A DNA stretch of 64,000 bases from Staphylococcus shinii (GTDB taxonomy: Bacteria; Bacillota; Bacilli; Staphylococcales; Staphylococcaceae): the NCBI RefSeq assembly GCF_017583065.1, contig NZ_JAGEVL010000003.1:522281-586280 (forward strand), read 5' to 3'. How positions within the stretch are numbered: the stretch's first letter is position 1; each line of letters opens with the position of its first letter. The position numbers were made by a program, and so were the translations under genes. This document shows positions 7,374 to 15,653 of this stretch, one piece after another. The notes under the pieces were generated by a model that was given only the letters and a program-made list of their open reading frames with translations, was not told the DNA's origin and made no database searches.

Positions 7374-9494
7374 TTACTCTATAATTGAAAAGTGTTTAAT
7401 GACTTCGAAAACTTGTGATTTTGAATCAGTTTTTATAATTTTTTGTACCATTTCAGTGTCTTGAGCCAAGTCTCGTAATTGTAATAGAGGTCTTAAATGT
7501 TTAAATTTATCTGTTGCTGCAATAATTACAAATATATTTACATTATGTCCTGTTTTTAGTGTTAATGGTTCATCTAATACCAACATACTCATAGAGGTGC
7601 GATTCACATTTTGTTCGTTTTCTGCATGTGGTATTGCGATATTTTGATTAATAACCATGTACGTTTCATCGAAATATTGAATCATAGAATCAATGTAATT
7701 AGCATCTATATAATGCTGACTATAAAGTGGTTTAGCAGCAACTTGTATGGCTTCCTCTATACTTTCAACGTGCGAGATTAGTTGAATATGATTTATAGGT
7801 AACAAATCCTGCAAATTTAAGTGATAATCTAACGATATTGAAGACGATTCGATTGATGTATAAGCATGAATCGAATCGAACTGTTGTTTAATTTCATTCA
7901 ATAAGCTGTCCTCATTATGAATATCAGCGTGTTCACGTATCATTGCTACCATTTTTTGAGCGTATATATCAGTGTCGAACGTATTATTAAGTTGACCAAA
8001 TACGTGTTGACGTAGATGATGTTTTTCTTTAGCGGTTAATATCGTTTTAGTAATATATAATCTCTTATTCGTCATGATGTGCATTGGAGAAAAGACTACA
8101 TCAAAATCGAGAGTATAGTGGTTAAACTCGCGTAGTGATAACGCATCTAAAAATATAAATTCAGGAAATACACTTCGTAGTTCTTGTAACATTAATTGAG
8201 AAATTGAGGTTCCTTGTGTACAGACAACAACTGCTTTCACTTTTTTATCAATGTCTTCATCTTGCCTTCTTAAAATGCCCCCGATAATAATGGTTAAGTA
8301 TGCAATTTCATTATCGGGCAGAGGTTGTCGTAATATTTTTTCCATTGGTTTAGAAGAGAGTTTTACAAGGTGAAACAATTCTTTATAATCATCTTTCAGA
8401 GTATTCTGTAAACTTTCGACGTCAGATAATTGATATCTAATTCTGTAAAAAGCTGGCTTCATATGAAACATTAATTGATTAAGTAATGTTTCACGTTCTT
8501 TAAAGGTGATAAAAGTGATTTTTTCAAATTGATCAAGCATAGACTGAAGTGCTACTTTTAATTCTGGTAAAAACGTTGAATCATCTAGTTCTGACCATTG
8601 CACACTTGTTGATAAAAGTTGTAATGCTATAAACAGTTTTTCTTGTCGAGGTATATCAGAGTAATTTGAAGTAAGTATTTCTGTTGCTCGATATTCCTCA
8701 GTGTCAGAGAGATCATCATAGCCAATTGAGAAGGGTGAAACAATTTTATTATGTTGGATTCTTCTAATAATAAAATAGAGTTTATAACGTAACGTTTGTG
8801 TACTTTGATCTATAAAATTGCTCTCTAAATACTGTTCGATTTTATTAATTTGTGTATCGATTATTTGAAGTTTGTCTTTGTGTAAGCCTAAAACATCCAA
8901 AATATCATCATTTAAAATGTTTAGTGTATATGCTTTATCAATTAAATTAGTTAAAAGTTTTCTTATTTCAAATTCATTACCTTTTAAATGATAGCCCTTT
9001 TGTCGTGAGTATTTCAGCGTAATATTATATGGTTCTAGTAGTGACTTTAATTGTTTTAAATCGTTTAATACAGTGTTCTTACTAATTTTTAAATCGATAG
9101 AAAAGTGATTTAACGATAACATTTCATCTTCTTTAAACAACATCAGTAAAATGAGGTGCGCGCGCTGCCAAGCAGTATATACTTGCTCATTTTCCTGTGG
9201 TAAAGGCTCAATATATACATTAAGAAAATGCTTTATTGCGTCATCAACGATGAAGAAGCCTTGGCTAGTACGCTCTATCGTAGGTAAATTTTGTTCAGTT
9301 AACCATGTATTGATTTTTTGGATTCTATAGCCAAGTTGTCTACGAGATATATTGAATATTAATTCGAGATCTTTGCCTTTAAGCCTAGGGTTTTTAATCA
9401 ATTCTGTAATGACGCTAAAGTTTTCTGTCTGTATATTGAATCCCTCCCTTGTTGTTGATTCTAATTTAGCACATAGCATCAAAGAGTTGTACAT
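7374..9494 (-). CDS. BglG/MtlR-type PRD transcriptional activator with PTS IIA domain
   Basis: A protein of about 700 aa: N-terminal HTH domains (ISRRQLGYRIQKIN near 48-61; ISKNTVLNDLKQLKS near 130), two PRD domains (about 200-400, MFHMKPAFYRIRYQ within), a GatB-like EIIB segment (KAVVVCTQGTSISQLMLQEL, about 425-445) and a C-terminal EIIA-like domain with IAIPHAEN. It is the expected phosphorylation-controlled activator of the galactitol PTS operon and is its first gene. The start is uncertain. The ATG at 9494 lacks a good RBS, while GGGAGGG (about 9440-9446) points to a later start, where the in-frame codon at the proper spacing is ATA (9434-9432). Confidence 0.85.
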   Translation of the reverse strand: MYNSLMLCAKLESTTREGFNIQTENFSVITELIKNPRLKGKDLELIFNISRRQLGYRIQKINTWLTEQNLPTIERTSQGFFIVDDAIKHFLNVYIEPLPQENEQVYTAWQRAHLILLMLFKEDEMLSLNHFSIDLKISKNTVLNDLKQLKSLLEPYNITLKYSRQKGYHLKGNEFEIRKLLTNLIDKAYTLNILNDDILDVLGLHKDKLQIIDTQINKIEQYLESNFIDQSTQTLRYKLYFIIRRIQHNKIVSPFSIGYDDLSDTEEYRATEILTSNYSDIPRQEKLFIALQLLSTSVQWSELDDSTFLPELKVALQSMLDQFEKITFITFKERETLLNQLMFHMKPAFYRIRYQLSDVESLQNTLKDDYKELFHLVKLSSKPMEKILRQPLPDNEIAYLTIIIGGILRRQDEDIDKKVKAVVVCTQGTSISQLMLQELRSVFPEFIFLDALSLREFNHYTLDFDVVFSPMHIMTNKRLYITKTILTAKEKHHLRQHVFGQLNNTFDTDIYAQKMVAMIREHADIHNEDSLLNEIKQQFDSIHAYTSIESSSISLDYHLNLQDLLPINHIQLISHVESIEEAIQVAAKPLYSQHYIDANYIDSMIQYFDETYMVINQNIAIPHAENEQNVNRTSMSMLVLDEPLTLKTGHNVNIFVIIAATDKFKHLRPLLQLRDLAQDTEMVQKIIKTDSKSQVFEVIKHFSIIE

Positions 9495-9789
9495 TCATCA
9501 GACACAAATCCAATTTCATTTTATGTACATCATTGTGATAAACGTTGCAATATTCAATGAACATCATTGGTCTAAGATTTTCATTAGATTGTGAAATTAA
9601 TAAACATATAAAGAGTTTTTTGTATTTATGAGCAGTGGGAGAGGTGTTTTAATGATTGCAAGGATGACATATTCATCGCCTAGTGTGAAATTACTATAAA
9701 ATTTTGAATTATTGCGTTTTGAATTGACATATTTTTGACAAAATTTCATAATAGTATATGAATATAAAAAACAAAATATTCACATAAAT
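9495..9789. other. Divergent promoter region between PRD regulator and eutW-like gene
   Basis: This 295-bp AT-rich stretch must carry promoters for both the minus-strand galactitol operon and the plus-strand sensor gene. On the plus strand a good promoter is visible at 9724-9753. A short ORF with a good RBS (9652-9699, 15 aa) has no further support. The gat promoter is not obvious. Confidence 0.5.
9724..9753 (+). promoter_or_regulatory. Sigma-A promoter for eutW-eutV-like genes
   Basis: TTGACA at 9724-9729, 18-bp spacer, CATAAT at 9748-9753. A second TTGACA occurs at 9735-9740 but has no well-spaced -10. Confidence 0.5.
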
Positions 9790-11220
9790 ATGTTTGGAAT
9801 GATGCATATCGATGAAGTAAGCATAAGATGTAAAGCAAGGACAATGTTGTCAGAGGCAGCAATAAATAAGATTTCAGAGGTATCAGAACAATTACAAATG
9901 ATTGCCAACTTGAATCAGGCAAACGTTTTTATTGATTGTCCAATAGAAAAGCATGGTGAAGTTATTGTTGTTGCAGAAGCAGTTCCGGTGAATTGTAAAA
10001 GCTTGTATCAAGGGTCTGTAGTAGAAGCTAATGTTTATGAAAAGTTTGAGCCAGCTGTATTTGAAGTACTTTCAGGTAGTGAATTTGCACAACATCGCGC
10101 TATTTCGCAAGAGGGTAAAGTAGTAGAACAGAGCGCTACGCCAATTAAATTAGCTAATGAAATTATTGGTATTCTAATAATGGAAATAGATGTCAGTAAT
10201 AAAATTATGGAAGAAAAAAGATTGAAAGCATTAACACAAGCAACCAGTACTTTAAGTGATTTGGTGTCGAATTCAGAGAGTGATCCAATTTTTGTACCAG
10301 ACATGATTGAGGAAAGCTTGTTTGATTTAGATAATGAGTTGAACATACGTTACTTTAATTTAGCAGGAGAAGCAATGGTAAGTGAACTTTTACATTTGGA
10401 CTGTGAAGCAGGATTGAATTTCATAGAATTGTTTCCATCTATCGAAAATATGTTAACAGATGGACGAATTATCACAATTGAAGAGCGTGCTCTAAAAGGA
10501 CATTATTTTCAAATTAAATGTATACAGTTGCTTGAAGATGGTGTGATGACCGGTCATTTAATTTTGTTAAAAGATATTACAGATTTAAAAGAAAAAGAAC
10601 GTGCATTAATATCTAAATCAGTCGCTATCGGTGAGATACACCATCGTGTGAAAAATAATTTACAGACTGTTGCTAGTTTATTGCGTTTACAGATGAGACG
10701 AGGATTACCCAATGGAAGTGAAAAGTATTTCCAAGAAAGCCTTAATAGAATTTTAAGTATCGCATCTGTTTATGAAGTGATACTAGATGAATCATCCACA
10801 GACTCTGTAAATATTGATAAATTAATTAAAAAAATTGGAAATATGATAGTTTATAACGAAACTCCTAATAAAAGGATACATATTGATTATAAAACAGATG
10901 AAAACATCCACTTAGTTTCAAATATTGCAGTGTCTATCGCATTAATTGCAAATGAACTTATAACGAATTGCTTAACACATGCATTTAATGGACAAACAAA
11001 AGGGGTAATCACAGTTTGTCTATCATACAATGCTCAATATGAATTAATTAATTTAAATGTACAAGACACGGGCAAGACTGCGTGTGAATTCAAACAATCA
11101 TTTGGTTTGAAAATTGTAAACACAATTACGGAAAATGACTTAGACGGGGCATTTATAATTGAACGTAACAGTGTTGGAACGAATGCGAGAGTGGAGTTTC
11201 AATACAAAGGGGAGAATTAA
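9790..11220 (+). CDS. eutW: EutW-like sensor histidine kinase (HisKA_2 type)
   Basis: A 476-aa soluble kinase. Residues about 1-145 form a GAF-like N-terminal sensor of the PdtaS/EutW type (RCKARTMLSEAAINKISE, IIGILIMEIDVS). About 170-270 is a PAS-like segment. The H-box IHHRVKNNLQTVASLLRLQ is at 284-302, and a HATPase domain with IALIANELITNCLTHAF follows. No transmembrane segments are seen, as in EutW, so a cytoplasmic ligand is expected. In Enterococcus and Listeria EutW senses ethanolamine and phosphorylates the ANTAR protein EutV; here an ANTAR protein is the very next gene (1 bp gap). The ATG at 9790 has a weak RBS; ATGs at 9799 or 9802 are alternatives. PdtaS of actinobacteria is the other close type. 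Confidence 0.82.
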   Translation: MFGMMHIDEVSIRCKARTMLSEAAINKISEVSEQLQMIANLNQANVFIDCPIEKHGEVIVVAEAVPVNCKSLYQGSVVEANVYEKFEPAVFEVLSGSEFAQHRAISQEGKVVEQSATPIKLANEIIGILIMEIDVSNKIMEEKRLKALTQATSTLSDLVSNSESDPIFVPDMIEESLFDLDNELNIRYFNLAGEAMVSELLHLDCEAGLNFIELFPSIENMLTDGRIITIEERALKGHYFQIKCIQLLEDGVMTGHLILLKDITDLKEKERALISKSVAIGEIHHRVKNNLQTVASLLRLQMRRGLPNGSEKYFQESLNRILSIASVYEVILDESSTDSVNIDKLIKKIGNMIVYNETPNKRIHIDYKTDENIHLVSNIAVSIALIANELITNCLTHAFNGQTKGVITVCLSYNAQYELINLNVQDTGKTACEFKQSFGLKIVNTITENDLDGAFIIERNSVGTNARVEFQYKGEN

Positions 11221-11221
11221 A

Positions 11222-11788
11222 ATGACATCTATTATAGTTGTTGAAGACGAGTCAATCGTTAGGATGGATATCGTAGAAATGTTGGCAGCTGCGAATTATA
11301 ATGTAGTTGCTGAAGTTGGTAATGGAGAAAAAGCATTAGAAGCTACTGATAAGTTTCGGCCAGATTTAATCATTATGGACATTAAAATGCCGAAAATGGA
11401 TGGTTTAAAAGCAAGCAAAATCATTTCGAAAAAATATAATATTCCAATATTGCTACTGACGGCATATAGTCATTGTGAATATGTAGAAGAGGCGAAACAA
11501 GCTAATATAGTAGGCTATATTGTGAAACCTATTTCCGAAGCGCAATTATTACCAGCTGTTGAGATTGCAATGAGGCAAGCTCAAAATATTGCTGAATTAA
11601 GATTTGAAGTGGATCATACTAAAAAACAAATGGACGATAGGAAACTTGTTGAAAAAGCAAAAGGCATATTGATGAAGCAATTAAATTTAACAGAAGAAGC
11701 AGCTTATCAGAAACTCAGGCGAAAGAGTATGGATAAGCAAGTGGGTATTGAAATTGAAGCTTCTAAAATCATAGAAAAATTGAGATAA
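11222..11788 (+). CDS. eutV: EutV-like response regulator with ANTAR RNA-binding domain
   Basis: A 188-aa protein with a receiver domain (VVEDE at 7-11, phosphoacceptor Asp53 in LIIMDIKMP, LLTAYS, YIVKPI). A short coiled coil follows, then a C-terminal ANTAR domain (RKLVEKAKGILMKQLNLTEEAAY and QKLRRKS). ANTAR proteins bind paired hexaloop RNA hairpins and prevent terminator formation. Candidate targets with exactly that design lie just before the eutH-like gene (11808-11858) and the ALDH-GS-SDR operon (17114-17167). The ATG at 11222 follows AAAGGGGAG at the end of eutW. Translation is likely coupled to the kinase gene. Confidence 0.88.
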   Translation: MTSIIVVEDESIVRMDIVEMLAAANYNVVAEVGNGEKALEATDKFRPDLIIMDIKMPKMDGLKASKIISKKYNIPILLLTAYSHCEYVEEAKQANIVGYIVKPISEAQLLPAVEIAMRQAQNIAELRFEVDHTKKQMDDRKLVEKAKGILMKQLNLTEEAAYQKLRRKSMDKQVGIEIEASKIIEKLR

Positions 11789-11807
11789 CAAAACAAGTGA
11801 ATATAAA

Positions 11808-11821
11808 AAGCAAAGGTGCTT
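11808..11821 (+). promoter_or_regulatory. ANTAR (EutV) antiterminator hairpin, eutH leader
   Basis: AAGC (11808-11811), loop AAAGGT (11812-11817), GCTT (11818-11821). The hexaloop has A at position 1 and G at position 4, the bases recognised by EutV-type ANTAR domains. The core AGCAAAGGTGCTT closely matches the conserved element I recall from eut leaders. Its 3' part overlaps the 5' arm of the terminator at 11812-11858, so the two structures exclude each other. A block ACAAGTGAATATAAA (11793-11807) just upstream is shared with the other leader. I cannot identify a clear first hairpin (P1). Confidence 0.75.
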
Positions 11822-11858
11822 ATTTGAATTAATCAAATAGGTACTTTTTTGTTTTTTT
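11812..11858 (+). terminator. Regulated intrinsic terminator upstream of eutH-like gene
   Basis: AAAGGTGCTTATTTGA (11812-11827) pairs with TCAAATAGGTACTTTT (11833-11848), with three G-T wobbles and a 5-nt loop. A long T-rich tract follows (11845-11858). It ends 27 bp before the eutH ATG. Its 5' arm is shared with the ANTAR hairpin, which argues for conditional termination. Confidence 0.8.
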
Positions 11859-11885
11859 ATAGCCTTTAACAATGGGGGAATCATC

Positions 11886-13124
11886 ATGGAGCATATTGGA
11901 ACGGTAATTATTTATATTATTATGGCATGCGCAGTGTTAGGTGCATTTGGTGCGATTCGTAATGCAGATAAAGGTATAGGTAAAGAGTTTATGGAAGGAA
12001 TTTATACTATTGGGCCTATTTTTGCTAATTCAGCAGGTATCATGGCATCAATTCCTTTTATTTCAAAATTCATAGAACAAGTTTTTGGACCACTATTTGA
12101 CAAGATTGGTGCTGATCCAGCAATTGCAGCGACCTCTATACTTGCAACAGATATGGGAGGATATCAACTTGCAGATGTTTTAAAGCAAAGTTATGAAGGA
12201 TGGATAATGGCGATGATTGTTGGCTTTATGGCAGGGGCAACGATTGTGTTTACAATACCGCTAGGGTTGCCAATGCTAGATAAACGAGATCATAAGTATA
12301 TGGCGTTAGGAATATTGTCAGGGCTATTGGCTATACCATTTGGTGTTTTTATTTCCACGGTAATAATTCTATTAAGCCATACAAAAATTAGAACAGTTAT
12401 TGATACAACAAGTGCAGCAACACATATATTTCAAATTAGCATGTCTACGGTATTTATTAATCTGTTACCATTAATTCTATTTGTATTAATCACAGCAATA
12501 GGGTTGTATTTCTTTTCTGACATTATGATTAAAATATTTATTGTCTTTGGTAAAGTTCTAGATACATGTATTAAATTAGTATTTGTCTTTTCTGTAGTAG
12601 AAATATTTACAGGTTTGTTTACCACTATATTTGGTAGTTGGGGATTTGATCCCATTATGGCTGATAAGCAAGACAATTTTAGAGCATTAGAAAATGCAGG
12701 TAATATCGCTATTATGTTATCAGGCGCTTTTCCGATGGTATATTTAATTCGTAAATATTTTTCTAAAGGACTGCACAAAGTTGGAAGTAAAGTAGGGTTA
12801 AGTGAGGTAGGAAGCGCAGGTTTTATTGCAACAATTGCGAACATTTTAGCAATGCTAAAACTTGTAAGAGATATGCCACCAAAAGATAAGGTGCTCAATA
12901 TTGCATTTGGTGTATGCTCGGCATTCTTGTTAGGAGATCATCTTTCTTATACAGCAAATTTTCAACCTACACTGATACCTGCTGTAATGATTGGTAAGTT
13001 GAGTGCAGGTATTATTGCGATTATATTTGCATATATATTATGTATTCCAAAAGCTAAAAAACTAGAGGAAATTGATAGACGTGCCGGCATTATTGGTGAA
13101 AATGAATACCTAAAAAATAAGTAA
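11886..13124 (+). CDS. eutH: EutH-type ethanolamine permease
   Basis: A 412-aa polytopic membrane protein of the EutH family. Characteristic segments are GADPAIAATSILATDMGGYQLA (about 78-99), TIVFTIPLGLPML and LGDHLSYTANF, with about ten hydrophobic helices. EutH mediates ethanolamine uptake in bacteria that use it. Here it follows the EutW/EutV-like regulators and is preceded by an ANTAR-type antiterminator leader, so it is probably induced by the amine sensed by the kinase. RBS AATGGGGGAA lies before the ATG. No eutABC lyase genes or microcompartment shell genes are next to it in this window, which is unusual for eutH. Confidence 0.85.
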   Translation: MEHIGTVIIYIIMACAVLGAFGAIRNADKGIGKEFMEGIYTIGPIFANSAGIMASIPFISKFIEQVFGPLFDKIGADPAIAATSILATDMGGYQLADVLKQSYEGWIMAMIVGFMAGATIVFTIPLGLPMLDKRDHKYMALGILSGLLAIPFGVFISTVIILLSHTKIRTVIDTTSAATHIFQISMSTVFINLLPLILFVLITAIGLYFFSDIMIKIFIVFGKVLDTCIKLVFVFSVVEIFTGLFTTIFGSWGFDPIMADKQDNFRALENAGNIAIMLSGAFPMVYLIRKYFSKGLHKVGSKVGLSEVGSAGFIATIANILAMLKLVRDMPPKDKVLNIAFGVCSAFLLGDHLSYTANFQPTLIPAVMIGKLSAGIIAIIFAYILCIPKAKKLEEIDRRAGIIGENEYLKNK

Positions 13125-13248
13125 TAGTAATAGCTCGAGTCTATAAATCCAGAATTTTCATTATTCAGGATGATTGTTTCGAATATAATTCTTACAAAGT
13201 TGATAAAAAAATAAGAATGTCACAGTTATTGTATATAAAATTAAAAAT

Positions 13249-13271
13249 CCCGAGACTTATAATGTCTCGGG
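13249..13271. terminator. Bidirectional terminator between convergent eut-type operons
   Basis: CCCGAGAC (13249-13256) and GTCTCGGG (13264-13271) form an 8-bp GC-rich stem with a 7-nt loop. On the minus strand it is followed by TTTTT; the plus-strand T-tract is weaker. Confidence 0.75.
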
Positions 13272-13306
13272 GTTAATTTATGTCTTATTAAGCAAATTTG
13301 ATTGAA

Positions 13307-13339
13307 AATACTTTAAGTTAATAGTTAACTTAAAGTATT
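13307..13339. repeat. Perfect 15-bp inverted repeat
   Basis: AATACTTTAAGTTAA (13307-13321), 3-nt spacer, and its exact complement (13325-13339). There is no T-run on either side. It lies 95 bp past the SDR stop. It could be a cruciform, an RNA stability hairpin or a protein-binding site; the role is unknown. Confidence 0.7.
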
Positions 13340-13434
13340 AGTGTATGTCTATTTCTAAATGTGTACTAAAAGGCCATGAAGTACATGGTTTTTTACGTAA
13401 GCATTCTAAAGTATTTATATCAATGTGTAATTAT

Positions 13435-14202
13435 TTAAAAGTAGTTTGCAGTGATACCACCATCTACGTTAATATTTGCGCCGTTCGTCCAGTCTGATTC
13501 ATCTGACGCCAAGTATAACGCACAGTTTACAATATCTTCTGGTTTCCCGAAGCGGCCAGTTGGTTGTCTGTTTAATCTAGTGTTTTTAGCTTCTTCATCT
13601 GAGACTAACCACTCCATTAGTAATGGTGTTTCGATTGGTCCGGGACTTATTGCGTTAGTTCTAATACCTTTAGGCCTAAATTGTATAGCTAAGGATTTAG
13701 TTAAAGAAACAACAGCGCCTTTTGATGCGGTATAAGCATCTTGTGGTACAGAACAACCCATTTCGGCGACAAATGATGCAATATTAATAATAGAACCAGA
13801 ATTACGTTTCTCCATTTCAGGAATTACATACTTTGTCATAAAGAAAATGCCTTTAACATTGATATTCATGACTAAGTCCCAAACATCTTCACTTGTATTT
13901 ACTACAGAATTATCTGCTTCAGGCATAACACCTGCATTATTGTATAGTACATCAATTTTTCCATAAGATTGAACAGTGTCTGCAACTGCATTTTTAACAT
14001 TCTCTTCGTTTGCAATATCTACTTTGAACAATGTAGCTTCGCCACCATTGTCTTTAATTATTTGCACAGTTTCAAGACCAGCTTGCTCATCTCTTTCAAA
14101 GACTGCAACTTTAGCACCTTCTTTGGCAAAGGTTTGTGCTGCAATTTTCCCCATACCGCCACCTGCACCGGTAATAATACATACTTTATCTTTTAGTCTC
14201 AT
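13435..14202 (-). CDS. Short-chain dehydrogenase/reductase in putative glutamylated-amine operon
   Basis: A 255-aa classical SDR: TGAGGGMGKIAA (NAD-binding, about 11-22), NNAGVMPE, catalytic Ser in IINIASF and YTASKGAVVSLTKSLA with Tyr and Lys, and a C-terminal NVDGGITANYF. It is third in a minus-strand operon after an aldehyde dehydrogenase and a GS-like ligase (37 bp gap). In this setting it probably oxidises the alcohol of a gamma-glutamylated amino alcohol to an aldehyde for the ALDH; that is inference. The start was placed at 14202, where AAGGAGGAACAATTT precedes ATG; a longer frame upstream has no RBS. Confidence 0.8.
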   Translation of the reverse strand: MRLKDKVCIITGAGGGMGKIAAQTFAKEGAKVAVFERDEQAGLETVQIIKDNGGEATLFKVDIANEENVKNAVADTVQSYGKIDVLYNNAGVMPEADNSVVNTSEDVWDLVMNINVKGIFFMTKYVIPEMEKRNSGSIINIASFVAEMGCSVPQDAYTASKGAVVSLTKSLAIQFRPKGIRTNAISPGPIETPLLMEWLVSDEEAKNTRLNRQPTGRFGKPEDIVNCALYLASDESDWTNGANINVDGGITANYF

Positions 14203-14239
14203 AAATTGTTCCTCCTTATAATAATAGTTTTGCATGGTA

Positions 14240-15631
14240 TTAGCTCTGTTCAAAATAACGTGAACGTTCCCAAGTAGTGACGTAAGAATCGAAATCATTT
14301 TGCTCTGATTGTGCAGCTTCTAAATAGTGATTTGCGACATCTTCACCTAATACTTCTGTGACAACTTCACTATTTTTCCATTGCAAGATAGCTTCATGTA
14401 ATGATGATGGAATTCGAGTGATACTGTCTTGTTCATAGGCATTACCAAGCAATTCTTCGCTTAAAGGAATCTTGTTATCAATACCATATAGTCCTGCTCC
14501 TATAAGTGCGGAATATGCTAAGTAAGGATTCATATCTGCACCTGAAATACGTGATTCAAAGCGTAATGAATTGCCATCACCAACTACACGGTAACCTGCT
14601 GAACGATTGTCTCTGCTCCATGCGATGCTAACAGGCGCCCAAGAGTTAGGGGCGAAACGTTTATATGAATTGACGTAAGGTGCAAACATTAAAGCAAAAT
14701 CTTTAGTATATTTTAAAATGCCAGCTAAGAAATGTTGCATGATTTCAGATTTAGGTTCGTCGGCATCATCACCAGCGTAGAAGGCATTTGTTTTTGTTCC
14801 TTTTTCCATCATGCTGAGATGTATATGACCACTCGATCCAGTCCACTCTTCGTAAGGTTTGGCCATAAAGGTTACGGATTTATCATTTTGTATACAAATT
14901 TCTTTCATTCCATGTTTGAACATGATGTGTTGATCAGCTGCATTTAAAGCATCAGAATATTTTAAATTGATTTCATGCTGTCCTTTGTATGCTTCACCTT
15001 TTGAAGATTCGACAGTGATTCCCATGAGGTGCATTTGGTGTCTTATTTCTTGATAAATAGGCTCGTTTTTACTGCCTTGTAGTAAATTGTAATCTTCATT
15101 TAAATGTCCAGCAGCTTCCAAATTGTTGTAACCTTGTTTTGAAATTTCTTCGAAAGAATTATTGAATAAGTAGAATTCTAATTCACTAGCCATATGTGGT
15201 GATAAACCATGTGATTCAGCCTTTTGGATTTGATGTTTTAATATATTTCTTGGTGCAATACAAATAGGTTCACTACCATCTACGGAGTAGACATCACAAA
15301 AGACCATGGCAGTTTTTTCTAACCATGGCACAACTTTTAACGTATCTAAATCAGGTACTGCTAAATAGTCGCCATAGCCTTTATTCCAATTCATAAATTC
15401 AAAGTTTTCATTTGTATCCATTTCGAAATTTGTACCTAGTAAGTAGTTACAAAAGTGTGTGCCATCTGAAATATCATTTTCTAAAATAAAGTCTCCTGTA
15501 ATTCGCTTACCCATGAGCCTTCCTTGCATATCACAAAATCCCATGATTATAGTGTCAATTTCATCTGATTTGACTAATTCAATTAATTTATCTTTTGTTA
15601 TATTTCCAGTTACTCTATTTTTGTTTTGCAT
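14240..15631 (-). CDS. Glutamine synthetase-like gamma-glutamylamine ligase
   Basis: A 463-aa GS-fold protein: IIMGFCDMQGRLMGKR (beta-grasp start), the metal-binding ASELEFYLF and GQHEINLKY, SGHIHLSM, SYKRFAPNSWAP and RFESRISGADMNPYLAYSA. The divergence from classical GlnA and the company of ALDH and SDR genes fit the GlnA4/PuuA/IpuC-like group, which joins glutamate to an amine using ATP. Since the same ANTAR-type leader controls the EutH-type permease, ethanolamine is the leading amine substrate. Putrescine, isopropylamine or another amine is possible. The ATG at 15631 was chosen over 15640 because AAGGGG sits 9 nt upstream of it. It starts 22 bp after the ALDH stop. Confidence 0.82.
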   Translation of the reverse strand: MQNKNRVTGNITKDKLIELVKSDEIDTIIMGFCDMQGRLMGKRITGDFILENDISDGTHFCNYLLGTNFEMDTNENFEFMNWNKGYGDYLAVPDLDTLKVVPWLEKTAMVFCDVYSVDGSEPICIAPRNILKHQIQKAESHGLSPHMASELEFYLFNNSFEEISKQGYNNLEAAGHLNEDYNLLQGSKNEPIYQEIRHQMHLMGITVESSKGEAYKGQHEINLKYSDALNAADQHIMFKHGMKEICIQNDKSVTFMAKPYEEWTGSSGHIHLSMMEKGTKTNAFYAGDDADEPKSEIMQHFLAGILKYTKDFALMFAPYVNSYKRFAPNSWAPVSIAWSRDNRSAGYRVVGDGNSLRFESRISGADMNPYLAYSALIGAGLYGIDNKIPLSEELLGNAYEQDSITRIPSSLHEAILQWKNSEVVTEVLGEDVANHYLEAAQSEQNDFDSYVTTWERSRYFEQS

Positions 15632-15653
15632 GTGTGACATCCCCTTAGCTATT

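Larger units (their letters stand above)
13125..13434. other. Convergent intergenic region between eutH and the SDR gene
   Basis: No gene. It holds a bidirectional terminator (13249-13271), a perfect 15-bp inverted repeat (13307-13339) and a small hairpin CCATG/CATGG followed by TTTTTT (13374-13394). Confidence 0.6.

Noticed and set aside
9652..9699. 15-codon ORF with a good RBS upstream of the eutW-like gene
   Set aside because: Too short, no conserved features, and it lies upstream of the probable promoter, so its transcription is doubtful.
9790..11788. Kinase/ANTAR pair as a nitrate/nitrite (NasR-type) or PdtaSR general system
   Set aside because: The pair is immediately followed by an EutH permease with an ANTAR-type leader, which fits EutWV better; PdtaSR-like origin cannot be fully excluded.
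12431..12898. 155-codon minus-strand open frame inside eutH
   Set aside because: Antisense shadow of a clear membrane transporter gene.
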